Origin: Novacetimonas hansenii JCM 7643
GTDB taxonomy: Bacteria; Pseudomonadota; Alphaproteobacteria; Acetobacterales; Acetobacteraceae
Assembly: GCF_000964405.1 (NCBI RefSeq)
Contig: NZ_BANE01000078.1
Coordinates: 1 to 53,195 of the forward strand
Reading direction: 5' to 3'
Length of the DNA stretch: 53,195 nucleotides
Position 1 is the stretch's first letter. Every line of letters begins with the position of its first letter. A program made the translations under genes and the position numbers. The notes under the pieces are model-generated. The model did not search any database and was not told where the DNA came from. It was given only the letters and a program-made list of their open reading frames with translations. Below are positions 7,312 to 14,656 of this stretch, in pieces.

Positions 7312-8766
7312 TCAGGTGGTCAGGAGCTTTTCACTGGTCAACCGCATGACGATGCCATGCCGGAGCGCATGCAAGCCCTCGATTTCAACTTCAATGTCGC
7401 GAGCCTTGAGTTTGGATACGATCTTCTCAATCATAGCCACCGAGGTCACGTCCCAGAAATGGGCGTTGTTCAGCCTGATGACGACCCGGCGCGCATTGGT
7501 CCTGAAGTCGATCTGATCGTGAAGAAGGTCAGACGAAGCAAAGAAAACCTGTCCCTCAACCTCGTAGATATCCGTACCCTCTTCTCTGATCTTTTTGACG
7601 TGCATCAAATGCGTCATAGACCAGGCAAAGAACACACCACTGAGCAGAACACCGACGAGCACACCTAGAGCCAGATCCGAGGATGCGACAGTCACGGCAA
7701 CGGTTACGACCATGACGAGGCTTGAGAGCTTTGGAAAACGCGCAAGATCACGCAGGGATGACCACGAGAATGTGCTGATTGAGACCATGCACATAATGGC
7801 GACAAGGGCAGCCATTGGAATGCGGGCGACATAAGTATGCAGCATGACCATCAGAAACAGCAGGAAAGCGCCGGCAGTAAAGGTCGACAGACGTCCTTGG
7901 CCGCCGTACCGAAGATTGCCGACTGTCTGCCCTACCATACCGCACCCGGCGATGCCGCCGAACAGTCCTACAAACACATTCGAGACACCAAGACCTACGC
8001 ATTCCATTCTGGGATCACCGTGCGTGTCGGTCTCATCATCCACGACACCTGCTGTCATTAGAGATTCAAGGAGGCCCACAGATGCCATCGCAAGGGCATA
8101 GGGAAACACAATTTTCAGTGTGGCCAGATTGAATGGTACGTGGGGGATCGTAAAAGCAGGAAGGCCTGTCGGCAGCGTGCCCAGATCAGAGACAGTGTGC
8201 ACCGGCATTGGATACCACATCGTGATGCCTGTCAGAACTACGATACAGATCAGGGGCGACGGTATCAGGGTTGATATCCGTGGCATGAGATAGATGATGG
8301 CAAGCCCAAGGGCAATCAGTGCATACGTGTGCCACGTCACATGAAGCATTTGTGGTAACTGTGCCGAAAAGATCAGGATCGCGAGAGCATTCACAAAGCC
8401 GGTGCGGACCTCAGCCGATACGAAGCGCATAATGACCTGAAAGCCAAGCGCACCGAAAATGATCTGTAGTCCGCCAGCCAGTAATGTCGCGACGAGAAGG
8501 TATTGAAGCCCGTAGCTATGCACGAGGGCCGCGGCTACGAGGGCCACGGAACCCGCCGCCCCTGAGATCATTCCCGGGCGGCCACCGGTGATGGAAATGG
8601 CGACGCTAATGACAAATGACGCGAAAAGGGAGACGGCGGGAGAGACGCCGGCAACGTAGGAGAAAGCAATGACCTCGGGAATGAGGGCGAAGGTGCCGAC
8701 CATTCCGGCCAGCACTTCGCGCAGCGGGTTATAAGCCCACTGCGACCGATAAGTCGCAAAGTTCAT
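7312..8766 (-). CDS. SulP family inorganic anion transporter with STAS domain
   Basis: This is a 484-residue inner-membrane protein. About ten to twelve membrane segments fill residues 10-380. The family signature is seen at the first pair of segments (GTFALIPEVIAFSYVAGVSP) and in GRPGMISGAAGSVALV. The C-terminal 90 residues form a STAS domain (YEVEGQVFFASSDLLHDQID ... VVIRLNNAHFWDVTSVAMIE). SulP proteins exchange or symport sulfate, bicarbonate or related anions; the substrate cannot be told here. The frame extends upstream to 8922, but the start at ATG 8766 gives the conserved N-terminus (MNFATYRSQWAYNPLREVLA); the extension is Leu/Arg-rich and unlike the family. The gene stands alone between backbone segments and ends at a strong hairpin. 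It may be cargo. Confidence 0.93.
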   Translation of the reverse strand: MNFATYRSQWAYNPLREVLAGMVGTFALIPEVIAFSYVAGVSPAVSLFASFVISVAISITGGRPGMISGAAGSVALVAAALVHSYGLQYLLVATLLAGGLQIIFGALGFQVIMRFVSAEVRTGFVNALAILIFSAQLPQMLHVTWHTYALIALGLAIIYLMPRISTLIPSPLICIVVLTGITMWYPMPVHTVSDLGTLPTGLPAFTIPHVPFNLATLKIVFPYALAMASVGLLESLMTAGVVDDETDTHGDPRMECVGLGVSNVFVGLFGGIAGCGMVGQTVGNLRYGGQGRLSTFTAGAFLLFLMVMLHTYVARIPMAALVAIMCMVSISTFSWSSLRDLARFPKLSSLVMVVTVAVTVASSDLALGVLVGVLLSGVFFAWSMTHLMHVKKIREEGTDIYEVEGQVFFASSDLLHDQIDFRTNARRVVIRLNNAHFWDVTSVAMIEKIVSKLKARDIEVEIEGLHALRHGIVMRLTSEKLLTT

Positions 8767-9428
8767 GGCGTTTTTTCGAAACCTCTCTAGGTAGTAAGCA
8801 CGCTCAATAAGGTTTCGTCGTATTGTGGCCCGACGCGGCAATGGTGCTTGCAGGGTAGTCAGGTCGTGAGGTCGATGCAACCCGAGAAGACAGACCAGCC
8901 AACACAACGTTGACTGCTGCAATGGCGTGATCGTCTTGTGAGGACCGACATCCCAACGTCCCAGAACGTATGGACTGTAGACCGCTGCCCCACTGTTGAA
9001 CCCGGCTTTCTTTCTCTGTTGGCTGAACCGGACGGCGACACGATGCAGTAAGCGGTCCAGGCCCCATGTCCTTGGCTACTGGGTCATGGGGCCCGGCATG
9101 GGCTAAGTTCGCAATTTGCTGAGAGCAGACCATATGGCATGGGTTATGGTTCAGAAACTGGCAGACTGGCTCGTGTCATCGCAGCATGATGTCCGCTTAC
9201 CGAAACCTTCAGCAGAACTTTGTATGATTGGGACGAGGGCGAAAGCCGAAATCCAGTTGGTTCGGTCGCCCGGTTCGAGGCGGCCGCGTCGCCATCTCCC
9301 GCCAGTCAAGGACCGATCTCGCCCCCCGATGAGATCGGTCCTAGTCCCGGAAGACCTCGCTCCGCCACGCTGATCCCTGCTGGCCGCATCTGTCCCGCGG
9401 CCCCAGCCAGCGACCACGGAGCCACCTC
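8767..9428. other. 662-base gap upstream of sulP and the repA operon
   Basis: This is the divergent intergenic region between sulP (minus) and the HTH-repA operon (plus). Minus-strand frames here show no recognisable protein. It holds a perfect 12-bp hairpin at 9309-9342 (listed separately) and otherwise nothing I can name. Confidence 0.4.
9309..9342 (+). promoter_or_regulatory. Perfect 12-bp hairpin in the leader of the repA operon
   Basis: AGGACCGATCTC (9309-9320) and GAGATCGGTCCT (9331-9342) are exact inverted copies around loop GCCCCCCGAT. The hairpin is 87 bases before the HTH start codon. There is no T-run after it. A role in attenuation, mRNA stability or copy control of repA is possible but not shown. 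Confidence 0.6.
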
Positions 9429-9713
9429 ATGTCCGCCAATTACAGCGATCTGCCGCCGCGCTATCTGCGCACGCCCGACGCCTCGCGCTTCGTCGGACTA
9501 TCTATTCGCACACTGGAGAAACACCGGATCTACGGCACCGGACCGCGCTACTCGAAGCTCGGTGGCCGCGTGGTCTATCGGGTGGATGAGTTGCAGGCCT
9601 GGGTCGAGAGTGGTGCCCGCGCCCATACCTCGGACACCACTGCCGGCGTCGTGCCGGCGGCCGCGCGGCAAAGTCCGCTGATTCCGCCGACATCACGCGG
9701 GAGCCGTCGCTGA
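9429..9713 (+). CDS. AlpA/MerR-like helix-turn-helix protein upstream of repA
   Basis: The protein has 94 residues. Residues 10-60 form an HTH_17-type winged helix (RYLRTPDASRFVGLSIRTLE, then the strands RYSKLGGRVVYRVDELQAWV), as in AlpA/excisionase-like DNA-binding proteins. The C-terminal 35 residues are Ala/Pro/Arg-rich and probably disordered. Its stop codon overlaps the ATG of repA (TGATG at 9711-9715), so the two are translationally coupled. Such proteins commonly precede RepA on alphaproteobacterial plasmids and may regulate repA or assist at the origin; that is inference. ATG 9429 is the first start giving the HTH. Confidence 0.85.
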   Translation: MSANYSDLPPRYLRTPDASRFVGLSIRTLEKHRIYGTGPRYSKLGGRVVYRVDELQAWVESGARAHTSDTTAGVVPAAARQSPLIPPTSRGSRR

Positions 9714-10768
9714 TGCCTCCGCCCGGCAGGGCGCGCTCCGAGCGCGAGCAACTGGAACTCTTCCACGCTATCGCGGGAGATTTCGCTCCTCGTGACGCAC
9801 AGGATCTGATGGCGTTTCCGTTCTTCAGCCTCGCCAAATCCCCCCGCATGGTCCCGATCGATTACCGGACCCCGGACGTCACCATCCGGGTCGAGGCGTC
9901 TGCCGAACATGGCATGGCCACGATCTGGGATGCTGACGTGCTGATCTGGGCCGCCAGCCATCTCGTTGCCGCGCGTGACGCCGGTCGGCGCACGTCGCGG
10001 CTGATGGTGGCCAGCCCGCGCGAGATCCTGACCTTCATCGGTCGGGGCGACAGCGCGCGGGACTATGAGCGGCTGGAAGCGGCCTTCGACCGGCTGCAAT
10101 CCACCACGATCAAGACGTCGCTGCGGCAGACCGGCAAGGGGCAACTGCACCGCTTTTCCTGGATCAACGAATGGAAACGGCATACCGCGCGGGAAGGGCG
10201 CACCCGCGTGATCGAACTGATCCTGCCCGACTGGTTCTACCAGGCGGTTCTCGATGACGCGCTCGTGCTGACCATCGACCCGGCCTATTTTGGCCTCACC
10301 GGCGGTCTGGAGCGCTGGCTCTATCGCATCGTGCGCAAGCATGGCGGTCGCCAGCGTGCGGGCTGGGCCTTCGGCCTGCGCCATCTCTACGAAAAATCCG
10401 CCAGTCTTTCCCCCTATCGGCGCTTTGCCTTCGAACTGCGCGACATGGCGAAGCGGCAGCCCTTTGCCGGCTATCGGCTGTCGGTGCGTCCCGACCGCAA
10501 CGGCAATGACACGCTGGCCTTTGCACCTGTCAAATTATCCACAGGCGTCTGTGGACAAGCTGTGAGTTCATCCGTGCTATCAGTTGTGGATTTATCCGTG
10601 CCATCACTGCCACGGCATCCGTGCTATCGTTTGCGGAAAACGCCGAATCATGACATTGAATCAATTGGTTACGACGCCCTTAACTTAGATTCTAACTTAA
10701 AAGAGTCTAACTTTAAGGATGTTGGCCCCCCTGCCGATCCGTGGAAAACCCCCGGAGAGGGGCCATGA
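9713..10768 (+). CDS. repA: Plasmid replication initiator protein A (RepA family)
   Basis: This 351-residue protein belongs to the replication initiator protein A family. Recognisable blocks are DLMAFPFFSLAKSPRMVPID near residue 40, then TIWDADVLIWAASHL, PREILTFIGRGDSARDY, GLTGGLERWLYRIVRKHGGR and SLSPYRRFAFELRDMAKRQP. These make up paired winged-helix domains that bind iterons and open the origin. The C-terminal 80 residues are less conserved, and the DNA coding for them carries DnaA boxes, iterons and an AT-rich tract (10535-10713). The origin thus appears to lie within the gene. The gene is coupled to the HTH gene upstream and is immediately followed by parA. It defines the replicon of this window. 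Confidence 0.93.
   Translation: MPPPGRARSEREQLELFHAIAGDFAPRDAQDLMAFPFFSLAKSPRMVPIDYRTPDVTIRVEASAEHGMATIWDADVLIWAASHLVAARDAGRRTSRLMVASPREILTFIGRGDSARDYERLEAAFDRLQSTTIKTSLRQTGKGQLHRFSWINEWKRHTAREGRTRVIELILPDWFYQAVLDDALVLTIDPAYFGLTGGLERWLYRIVRKHGGRQRAGWAFGLRHLYEKSASLSPYRRFAFELRDMAKRQPFAGYRLSVRPDRNGNDTLAFAPVKLSTGVCGQAVSSSVLSVVDLSVPSLPRHPCYRLRKTPNHDIESIGYDALNLDSNLKESNFKDVGPPADPWKTPGEGP
10535..10713 (+). other. Candidate origin of replication inside repA
   Basis: One exact DnaA box TTATCCACA lies at 10535-10543, an inverted near-copy TGTGGACAA at 10550-10558 and another, TGTGGATTT, at 10585-10593. Three 12-bp iterons ATCCGTGCYATC occur at 10570-10581, 10594-10605 and 10617-10628, spaced 24 and 23 bases. 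An AT-rich stretch follows, with three TAACTT repeats at 10681, 10693 and 10708. The order of DnaA boxes, iterons and AT-rich region is the classic layout of an iteron origin. Its position within the coding sequence is inferred to be functional. Confidence 0.75.
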
Positions 10769-11403
10769 TCGTGGCTTTCCTCAACCAGAAGGGCGGCGTC
10801 GGCAAGACGACTCTGGCGCTGCATCTCGCCGGCCAATGGGCTCGGGAAGGCCAGCGCGTGACGGTCATCGACGCCGATCCGCAGGGTTCGGCGCTGGACT
10901 GGTCGGCGCAGCGCGCGCGGGAAGGACTGCCCCGGCTGTTCGGCGTGATCGGGCTGGCACGCGACACACTCCACCACGAGGCGCCCCAACTAGCTCAGGG
11001 GGTGGATCACGTCGTCATCGACGGTCCGCCTCGGGTGGCGGCATTATTGCGCTCCGCTCTGCTGGCTGCCGACCTGGTGCTGATTCCCGCGCAGCCTTCG
11101 CCGTTCGACGGATGGGCTTCGGCCGAGATGCTGCGGCTGCTGGAGGACGCGCGCTTCTTCCGTCCCGGCCTGCTGGCCCGCTTCGTGCTCAACCGCTGCG
11201 CCGCGCGCACGGTCATCGCCCGCGAAACCCGGCTGGCGCTGATGGGGCATGAGCCTGCCGCTCTAGCGGCGCGGATCGGCCAGCGGGTTGCTTTCGCCGA
11301 CGCCGCGCGCACCGGCCGCCTGGTCTGCGACCTGCGCCCGCACGGGATTGCCGCCCGCGAAATCGCCGCCCTGACGGCCGAGATCGGGGGGCTGGTGCCA
11401 TGA
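10765..11403 (+). CDS. parA: ParA family partition ATPase
   Basis: This 212-residue protein has the deviant Walker A motif KGGVGKTT at residues 9-16, the DADPQGS Walker A' motif around residues 36-42 and VVIDGPP as Walker B. It is a small ParA without an N-terminal HTH (type Ib-like). It should polymerise on DNA and move plasmid copies apart together with a centromere-binding partner; the RHH protein at 12140 is the obvious candidate. ATG 10765 follows GGAGAGGGGCC; the frame opens slightly earlier but without similarity. Its stop overlaps the start of the methyltransferase gene (ATGA). It lies directly after repA. Confidence 0.93.
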   Translation: MIVAFLNQKGGVGKTTLALHLAGQWAREGQRVTVIDADPQGSALDWSAQRAREGLPRLFGVIGLARDTLHHEAPQLAQGVDHVVIDGPPRVAALLRSALLAADLVLIPAQPSPFDGWASAEMLRLLEDARFFRPGLLARFVLNRCAARTVIARETRLALMGHEPAALAARIGQRVAFADAARTGRLVCDLRPHGIAAREIAALTAEIGGLVP

Positions 11404-12143
11404 CCCTCCTGACCGGCGACAGCGCGCTCCTGATGCCCTGGCACGGCCCCTACGACATGATCCTGGTCGACCCGCCCTATGGCGATACGTCGCTCGCCTG
11501 GGACCGGCGCGTGGCGGACTGGCCCGGCAAGGCACTCGCCGCCCTGAAACCGAGCGGCTCGCTCTGGGTCTTCGGCTCCCTGCGGAGCTTTCTCGCATCC
11601 AACGCGGCATTTCGGAATGCGGGCTGGAAATATGCTCAGGAACTGGTCTGGGAGAAGCAGAACGGTTCCAGCTTCCATGCCGATCGCTTCCGCCGCGTGC
11701 ATGAACTGATCGTCCAGTTCTATCGCGACGATACGCCCTGGCGCGCCGTCTACAATGTTGTTCCCACCACGTCCGATGCGCGGGCGCGCACGGTAAGGCG
11801 GAGACACCGGCCGCCCCACATGGGCCGGATCGATGCCGGCCATTACGTGAGCGAGGATGGCGGCCCGCGCCTGATGCGCTCCGTGATTCCGGTCCGCAAT
11901 GCGCATGGGCGCGCCATCCATCCCACCGAGAAGCCGGTGGCACTGCTGGAGATCCTGATCCGCACGAGCTGCCCACCAGGTGGCCTGGTGGGCGACTGGT
12001 TCGCCGGCTCGGGCGCGGCCGGTGTCGCCTGCCGGCTCGCCGGTCGGCGCTATGTCGGCTGCGAGATCGATCCAGTCATGGCGCAAAAGGCGCGCGACCG
12101 CATCGCCTCCGTGCTGCCGCTCGGCGAAGGAATTTCGCCATGA
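11400..12143 (+). CDS. Orphan DNA methyltransferase (DPPY, adenine/N4-cytosine type)
   Basis: The protein has 247 residues. The catalytic motif IV DPPY is at residues 24-27 and the S-adenosylmethionine motif I (FAGSG) at 201-205, so the order is that of beta-class methyltransferases. HPTEKPVALLE lies just before motif I, as in family members. No restriction enzyme gene is adjacent. It sits between parA and the RHH gene with ATGA overlaps on both sides, so it is fully integrated in the plasmid operon. Possible roles are protection from host restriction or marking of the replicon for regulation. The target sequence cannot be predicted from the sequence alone. Confidence 0.9.
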   Translation: MTLLTGDSALLMPWHGPYDMILVDPPYGDTSLAWDRRVADWPGKALAALKPSGSLWVFGSLRSFLASNAAFRNAGWKYAQELVWEKQNGSSFHADRFRRVHELIVQFYRDDTPWRAVYNVVPTTSDARARTVRRRHRPPHMGRIDAGHYVSEDGGPRLMRSVIPVRNAHGRAIHPTEKPVALLEILIRTSCPPGGLVGDWFAGSGAAGVACRLAGRRYVGCEIDPVMAQKARDRIASVLPLGEGISP

Positions 12144-12382
12144 CGGAACGTCGCACGCCGCCCGGCTTCGCGGCGCGTCCCGCCGATCCCGAACGCTGGG
12201 TCAGGGCGCCGGACAAGCCTTCGACCATCAACCGCTTTACCGCCCGGCTGACCATCGACGTCACGCCGGCGCTGCGCGCGCGGCTCAAGGTCGCGGCGTT
12301 CCAGCGCGGCATCACGGTCGCCGACATGCTGCGCGCGCTGCTGGCCCGCGAGTTCCCCGATACTGCTGGAGATGTGCCATGA
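12140..12382 (+). CDS. Ribbon-helix-helix protein (ParG-like)
   Basis: This 80-residue protein has an unstructured, positively charged N-terminal half and a C-terminal RHH fold (NRFTARLTIDVTPALRARLK followed by AAFQRGITVADMLRALLARE). The layout matches small centromere-binding proteins such as ParG, which pair with a ParA lacking its own HTH. It could therefore be the partition partner of ParA at 10765, although the methyltransferase gene lies between them. It overlaps both neighbouring genes by a few bases. A transcriptional regulator role is also possible. Confidence 0.75.
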   Translation: MTERRTPPGFAARPADPERWVRAPDKPSTINRFTARLTIDVTPALRARLKVAAFQRGITVADMLRALLAREFPDTAGDVP

Positions 12383-12843
12383 CCGACACCCTCGCTCATG
12401 TCGAACTGACCTGGATCGAGAAGCGCATCGAGCACTGGATCCGCTTCGGCTCTGTCGCCCATGAGCAGATTCTCGATCGTCGTCGGCGGATACTGAGCTT
12501 TCCGCCGGACACCGTATTCGCCTTCCTGCGCTGGGCAGCGAACGATTACGGCACGGTGGTGTCCTGCATCGACATCGTGCGCGTCACCCGTCCCGGCGAG
12601 CCGTATCAGACGGTGCCGTTCGTGCGCCCCGGCGGGGAGAGCCTGTTGCGCCAGAGCGGTTGGCCGAAGGTCCGTCTGGTGCTCGAAGCTGTCGATCGTA
12701 TCGAAGCTATCGGCATCGACCCCGTCGACGTGGCGCCCGAGCATTGGCGGCATCTGCACAATCGGATGCTCTCCGGGCAGGCGGCACGCTCCTACACGCG
12801 CGACCGCCATCAGGCCTGGCTGCGCCGGAGGGCGGTGTCATGA
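12379..12843 (+). CDS. DUF2840 protein
   Basis: This 154-residue protein starts MTDTLAHVELTWIEKRIEHW. It carries the family blocks ILDRRRRILSFPPDTVFAFL, RWAANDYGTVVSCIDIVR and DVAPEHWRHLHNRML. DUF2840 proteins are known only from plasmid and integrative element transfer operons of alphaproteobacteria, always near traF and the relaxase, as here. No signal peptide or membrane segment is visible. Function is unknown. ATG 12379 overlaps the stop of the RHH gene and its own stop overlaps the traF start, so translation is coupled throughout. Confidence 0.9.
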   Translation: MTDTLAHVELTWIEKRIEHWIRFGSVAHEQILDRRRRILSFPPDTVFAFLRWAANDYGTVVSCIDIVRVTRPGEPYQTVPFVRPGGESLLRQSGWPKVRLVLEAVDRIEAIGIDPVDVAPEHWRHLHNRMLSGQAARSYTRDRHQAWLRRRAVS

Positions 12844-13382
12844 CGCGCCTTGGTTGGTTCTTCACCACGTATTTCGCAATACTCGGTGTTGGCACGTCAG
12901 TGGCGATTCATCCGGCGCCCCGGCTGATCTGGAATGCCACCGCCAGTACACCGGTCGGATTGTATCGCCTGCAATCGGTAAGCACCCTGCATGTCGACGA
13001 CCTGATCGCGATCCGACCACCGGCCGACATTGCCACGATGCTGGCGCACGGCGGCTATCTGCCCCTCGGTGTGCCGCTGCTCAAGCCGGTTGCCGCACTG
13101 CCGGGGCAATTGGTCTGCCGGATCGGTACTGCTGTTTCGGTCGACGGCAAGGCGCTTGGCGAGGCACTCGCCTACGATCATCGCGGTCGTCCGCTGCCGA
13201 TCTGGCAAGGCTGTCGGCACGTCCTGCCCGGCCAGATTTTCGTCATGAACGCAGCAGTCCCGACCAGTCTTGACGGTCGCTATTTCGGCATCCTGCCGGT
13301 CGCTGCGGTGCTCGGCCGCGCGCAGCCGCTGTGGCTCGTGCCGTCACCGATGTCTCCCACCCCCAAGCAGAAACGAGGCTGA
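12840..13382 (+). CDS. traF: TraF-like S26 signal peptidase of the transfer operon
   Basis: This 180-residue protein has one N-terminal membrane anchor (residues 5-24) and an S26 peptidase domain. The catalytic serine is Ser36 in ASTPVGLYRL and the lysine is Lys82 in VPLLKPVAALPGQLVC. Other family segments are VDGKALG and PGQIFVMN. TraF-type peptidases process and cyclise the pilin subunit TrbC in conjugative systems; trbC is not in this window, so its substrate would be encoded elsewhere. ATG 12840 overlaps the DUF2840 stop. The length is typical. Confidence 0.92.
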   Translation: MTRLGWFFTTYFAILGVGTSVAIHPAPRLIWNATASTPVGLYRLQSVSTLHVDDLIAIRPPADIATMLAHGGYLPLGVPLLKPVAALPGQLVCRIGTAVSVDGKALGEALAYDHRGRPLPIWQGCRHVLPGQIFVMNAAVPTSLDGRYFGILPVAAVLGRAQPLWLVPSPMSPTPKQKRG

Positions 13383-13383
13383 C

Positions 13384-13722
13384 ATGGCCCAGATCGGAAC
13401 TTTTACACGCACGGCTGACGGCTTCGCCGGTCGGCTGCGCACGCTCGCCCTCGACGTCGAACTAACGATCGTGCCGGCGACATCGTCGGACGCCGAGCAT
13501 GCGCCCGATTATCGCGTCCATCTCGGTGACGCCGATGCCGGACCAGAGGTCGGCGCGGCCTGGAAACGCACCGGCGAGAAGGCGGGCACCTATCTCTCGC
13601 TGGTTCTCGACGACCCCATGCTGGCGCAGCCGATCCGCGCCAATCTGTTCCAGTCCGATCGTCAGGGGCGTGCCTTCCATCTGGTCTGGAGCCGCCCGGT
13701 GAAGCGTGATGACCGGCGGTAA
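13384..13722 (+). CDS. DUF736 protein (copy 2)
   Basis: This 112-residue protein opens with MAQIGTFTRTADGFAGRLRT and closes with HLVWSRPVKRDDRR, both typical of DUF736. It is divergent from copy 1 at 4500, sharing the family ends and the VGAAWKRTGEKAGTYLSLVL step. It lies in the transfer operon, one base after the traF stop, and overlaps the lytic transglycosylase start by 14 bases. ATG 13384 follows AACGAGGCTGAC. Function is unknown. Two paralogues on one replicon, one inside and one outside the tra block, suggest separate acquisition or ancient duplication. Confidence 0.92.
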   Translation: MAQIGTFTRTADGFAGRLRTLALDVELTIVPATSSDAEHAPDYRVHLGDADAGPEVGAAWKRTGEKAGTYLSLVLDDPMLAQPIRANLFQSDRQGRAFHLVWSRPVKRDDRR

Positions 13723-14410
13723 GGCGGCGCTCCGTCTGCTCGGTGTCGTGCTTCCGGCCGTCGTTTCATTGACGGTGCCGACGCATAATGCGGTTGCCGA
13801 TCCCTACGCCGACATGATCGCGGAAGCCGCCACGCGCGCGCAGATTCCGGCCTCATGGATTGCTGCCGTGCTGCACGCGGAGAGCAGGGGCGATGCGCAT
13901 GCCGTGTCGTCGGCGGGTGCGATGGGGCTCATGCAGGTGATGCCCGGAACATGGGCCAGCCTGCGTACGTCGCTCGGCCTCGGCGACGATCCGTTCGACC
14001 CGCGTGACAACATTCTGGCTGGTGCGACCTATCTGCGCTGGATGCGGGATCGCTATGGCGAAGCCGGATTTCTGGCTGCTTATAATGCCGGTCCCGCGCG
14101 CTATGACGAGCATCTCGCAACCGGCCGACCACTGCCTGCCGAGACGCGGGATTACGTTGCATCGGTCAGCGCGCGGCTGGCTCTTCCGCCTGCCGATGAC
14201 ATCGTGATCGGTGCTTCGGAGACACCGTCCTGGCAGAGATCTTCACTCTTTCCGGCGTCATTCCTGCGCACAGGAAATGCCCCTCGGCATGGCGAGAGCG
14301 CGCATGATCCGGTGCATGCCGATGACGCTCGCCCGACAGACTGGACGGCACTCGCACCGCAGTCGGTCGGGCTGTTCATCGCCTCAGGGCATGGGGAAGC
14401 ACGTCGATGA
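13709..14410 (+). CDS. Lytic transglycosylase of the transfer operon
   Basis: This 233-residue exported protein has a signal sequence in the first 31 residues (ending NAVADPYAD) and an SLT-type domain in residues 38-140. The catalytic glutamate is Glu58 in HAESRGD; GAMGLMQVMPGTW and AAYNAGP are the other family motifs. It should open the peptidoglycan for the transfer channel, like VirB1. The tail of about 60 residues is low-complexity. An in-frame GTG at 13706 is an equal start candidate. It overlaps the DUF736 gene and ends the first tra operon. Confidence 0.92.
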   Translation: MTGGKAALRLLGVVLPAVVSLTVPTHNAVADPYADMIAEAATRAQIPASWIAAVLHAESRGDAHAVSSAGAMGLMQVMPGTWASLRTSLGLGDDPFDPRDNILAGATYLRWMRDRYGEAGFLAAYNAGPARYDEHLATGRPLPAETRDYVASVSARLALPPADDIVIGASETPSWQRSSLFPASFLRTGNAPRHGESAHDPVHADDARPTDWTALAPQSVGLFIASGHGEARR

Positions 14411-14656
14411 CCCCCGTTCCGGTCCATCGGGCGTTGGCGGGCCATGGGTGCCTTTGGGAGGGGGCGCTGGGGGGAGGCTGGCAACGGAGGGAAGGACGGC
14501 AAGGTAAAAGCAGTGCTCCTTCGGGACTGCATATGGTTGGTTTGATTGGGGAATTTTCCTTCTCATCACGCACCGCCTGCGGCAGTCCGTGCATTTTTTC
14601 TCATCTTTTCAACGATCCGGGCGCCGTCGGGGGCGAAACGGAGCGGAGAGCGGGCT
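14411..14656. other. Gap before the relaxase, possible transfer origin
   Basis: 246 bases separate the transglycosylase from the relaxase. The stretch changes from G-rich to T-rich around 14530-14610, with a short dyad (GCAC 14569-14572 and GTGC 14588-14591 around GCC-TGC-GGC). Origins of transfer usually lie next to the relaxase gene, so this is a candidate, but no nick site can be identified. Confidence 0.35.

Noticed and set aside
8804-9133. Minus frame upstream of sulP as a possible transposase remnant
   Set aside because: Translation gave no recognisable motif; treated as empty gap.
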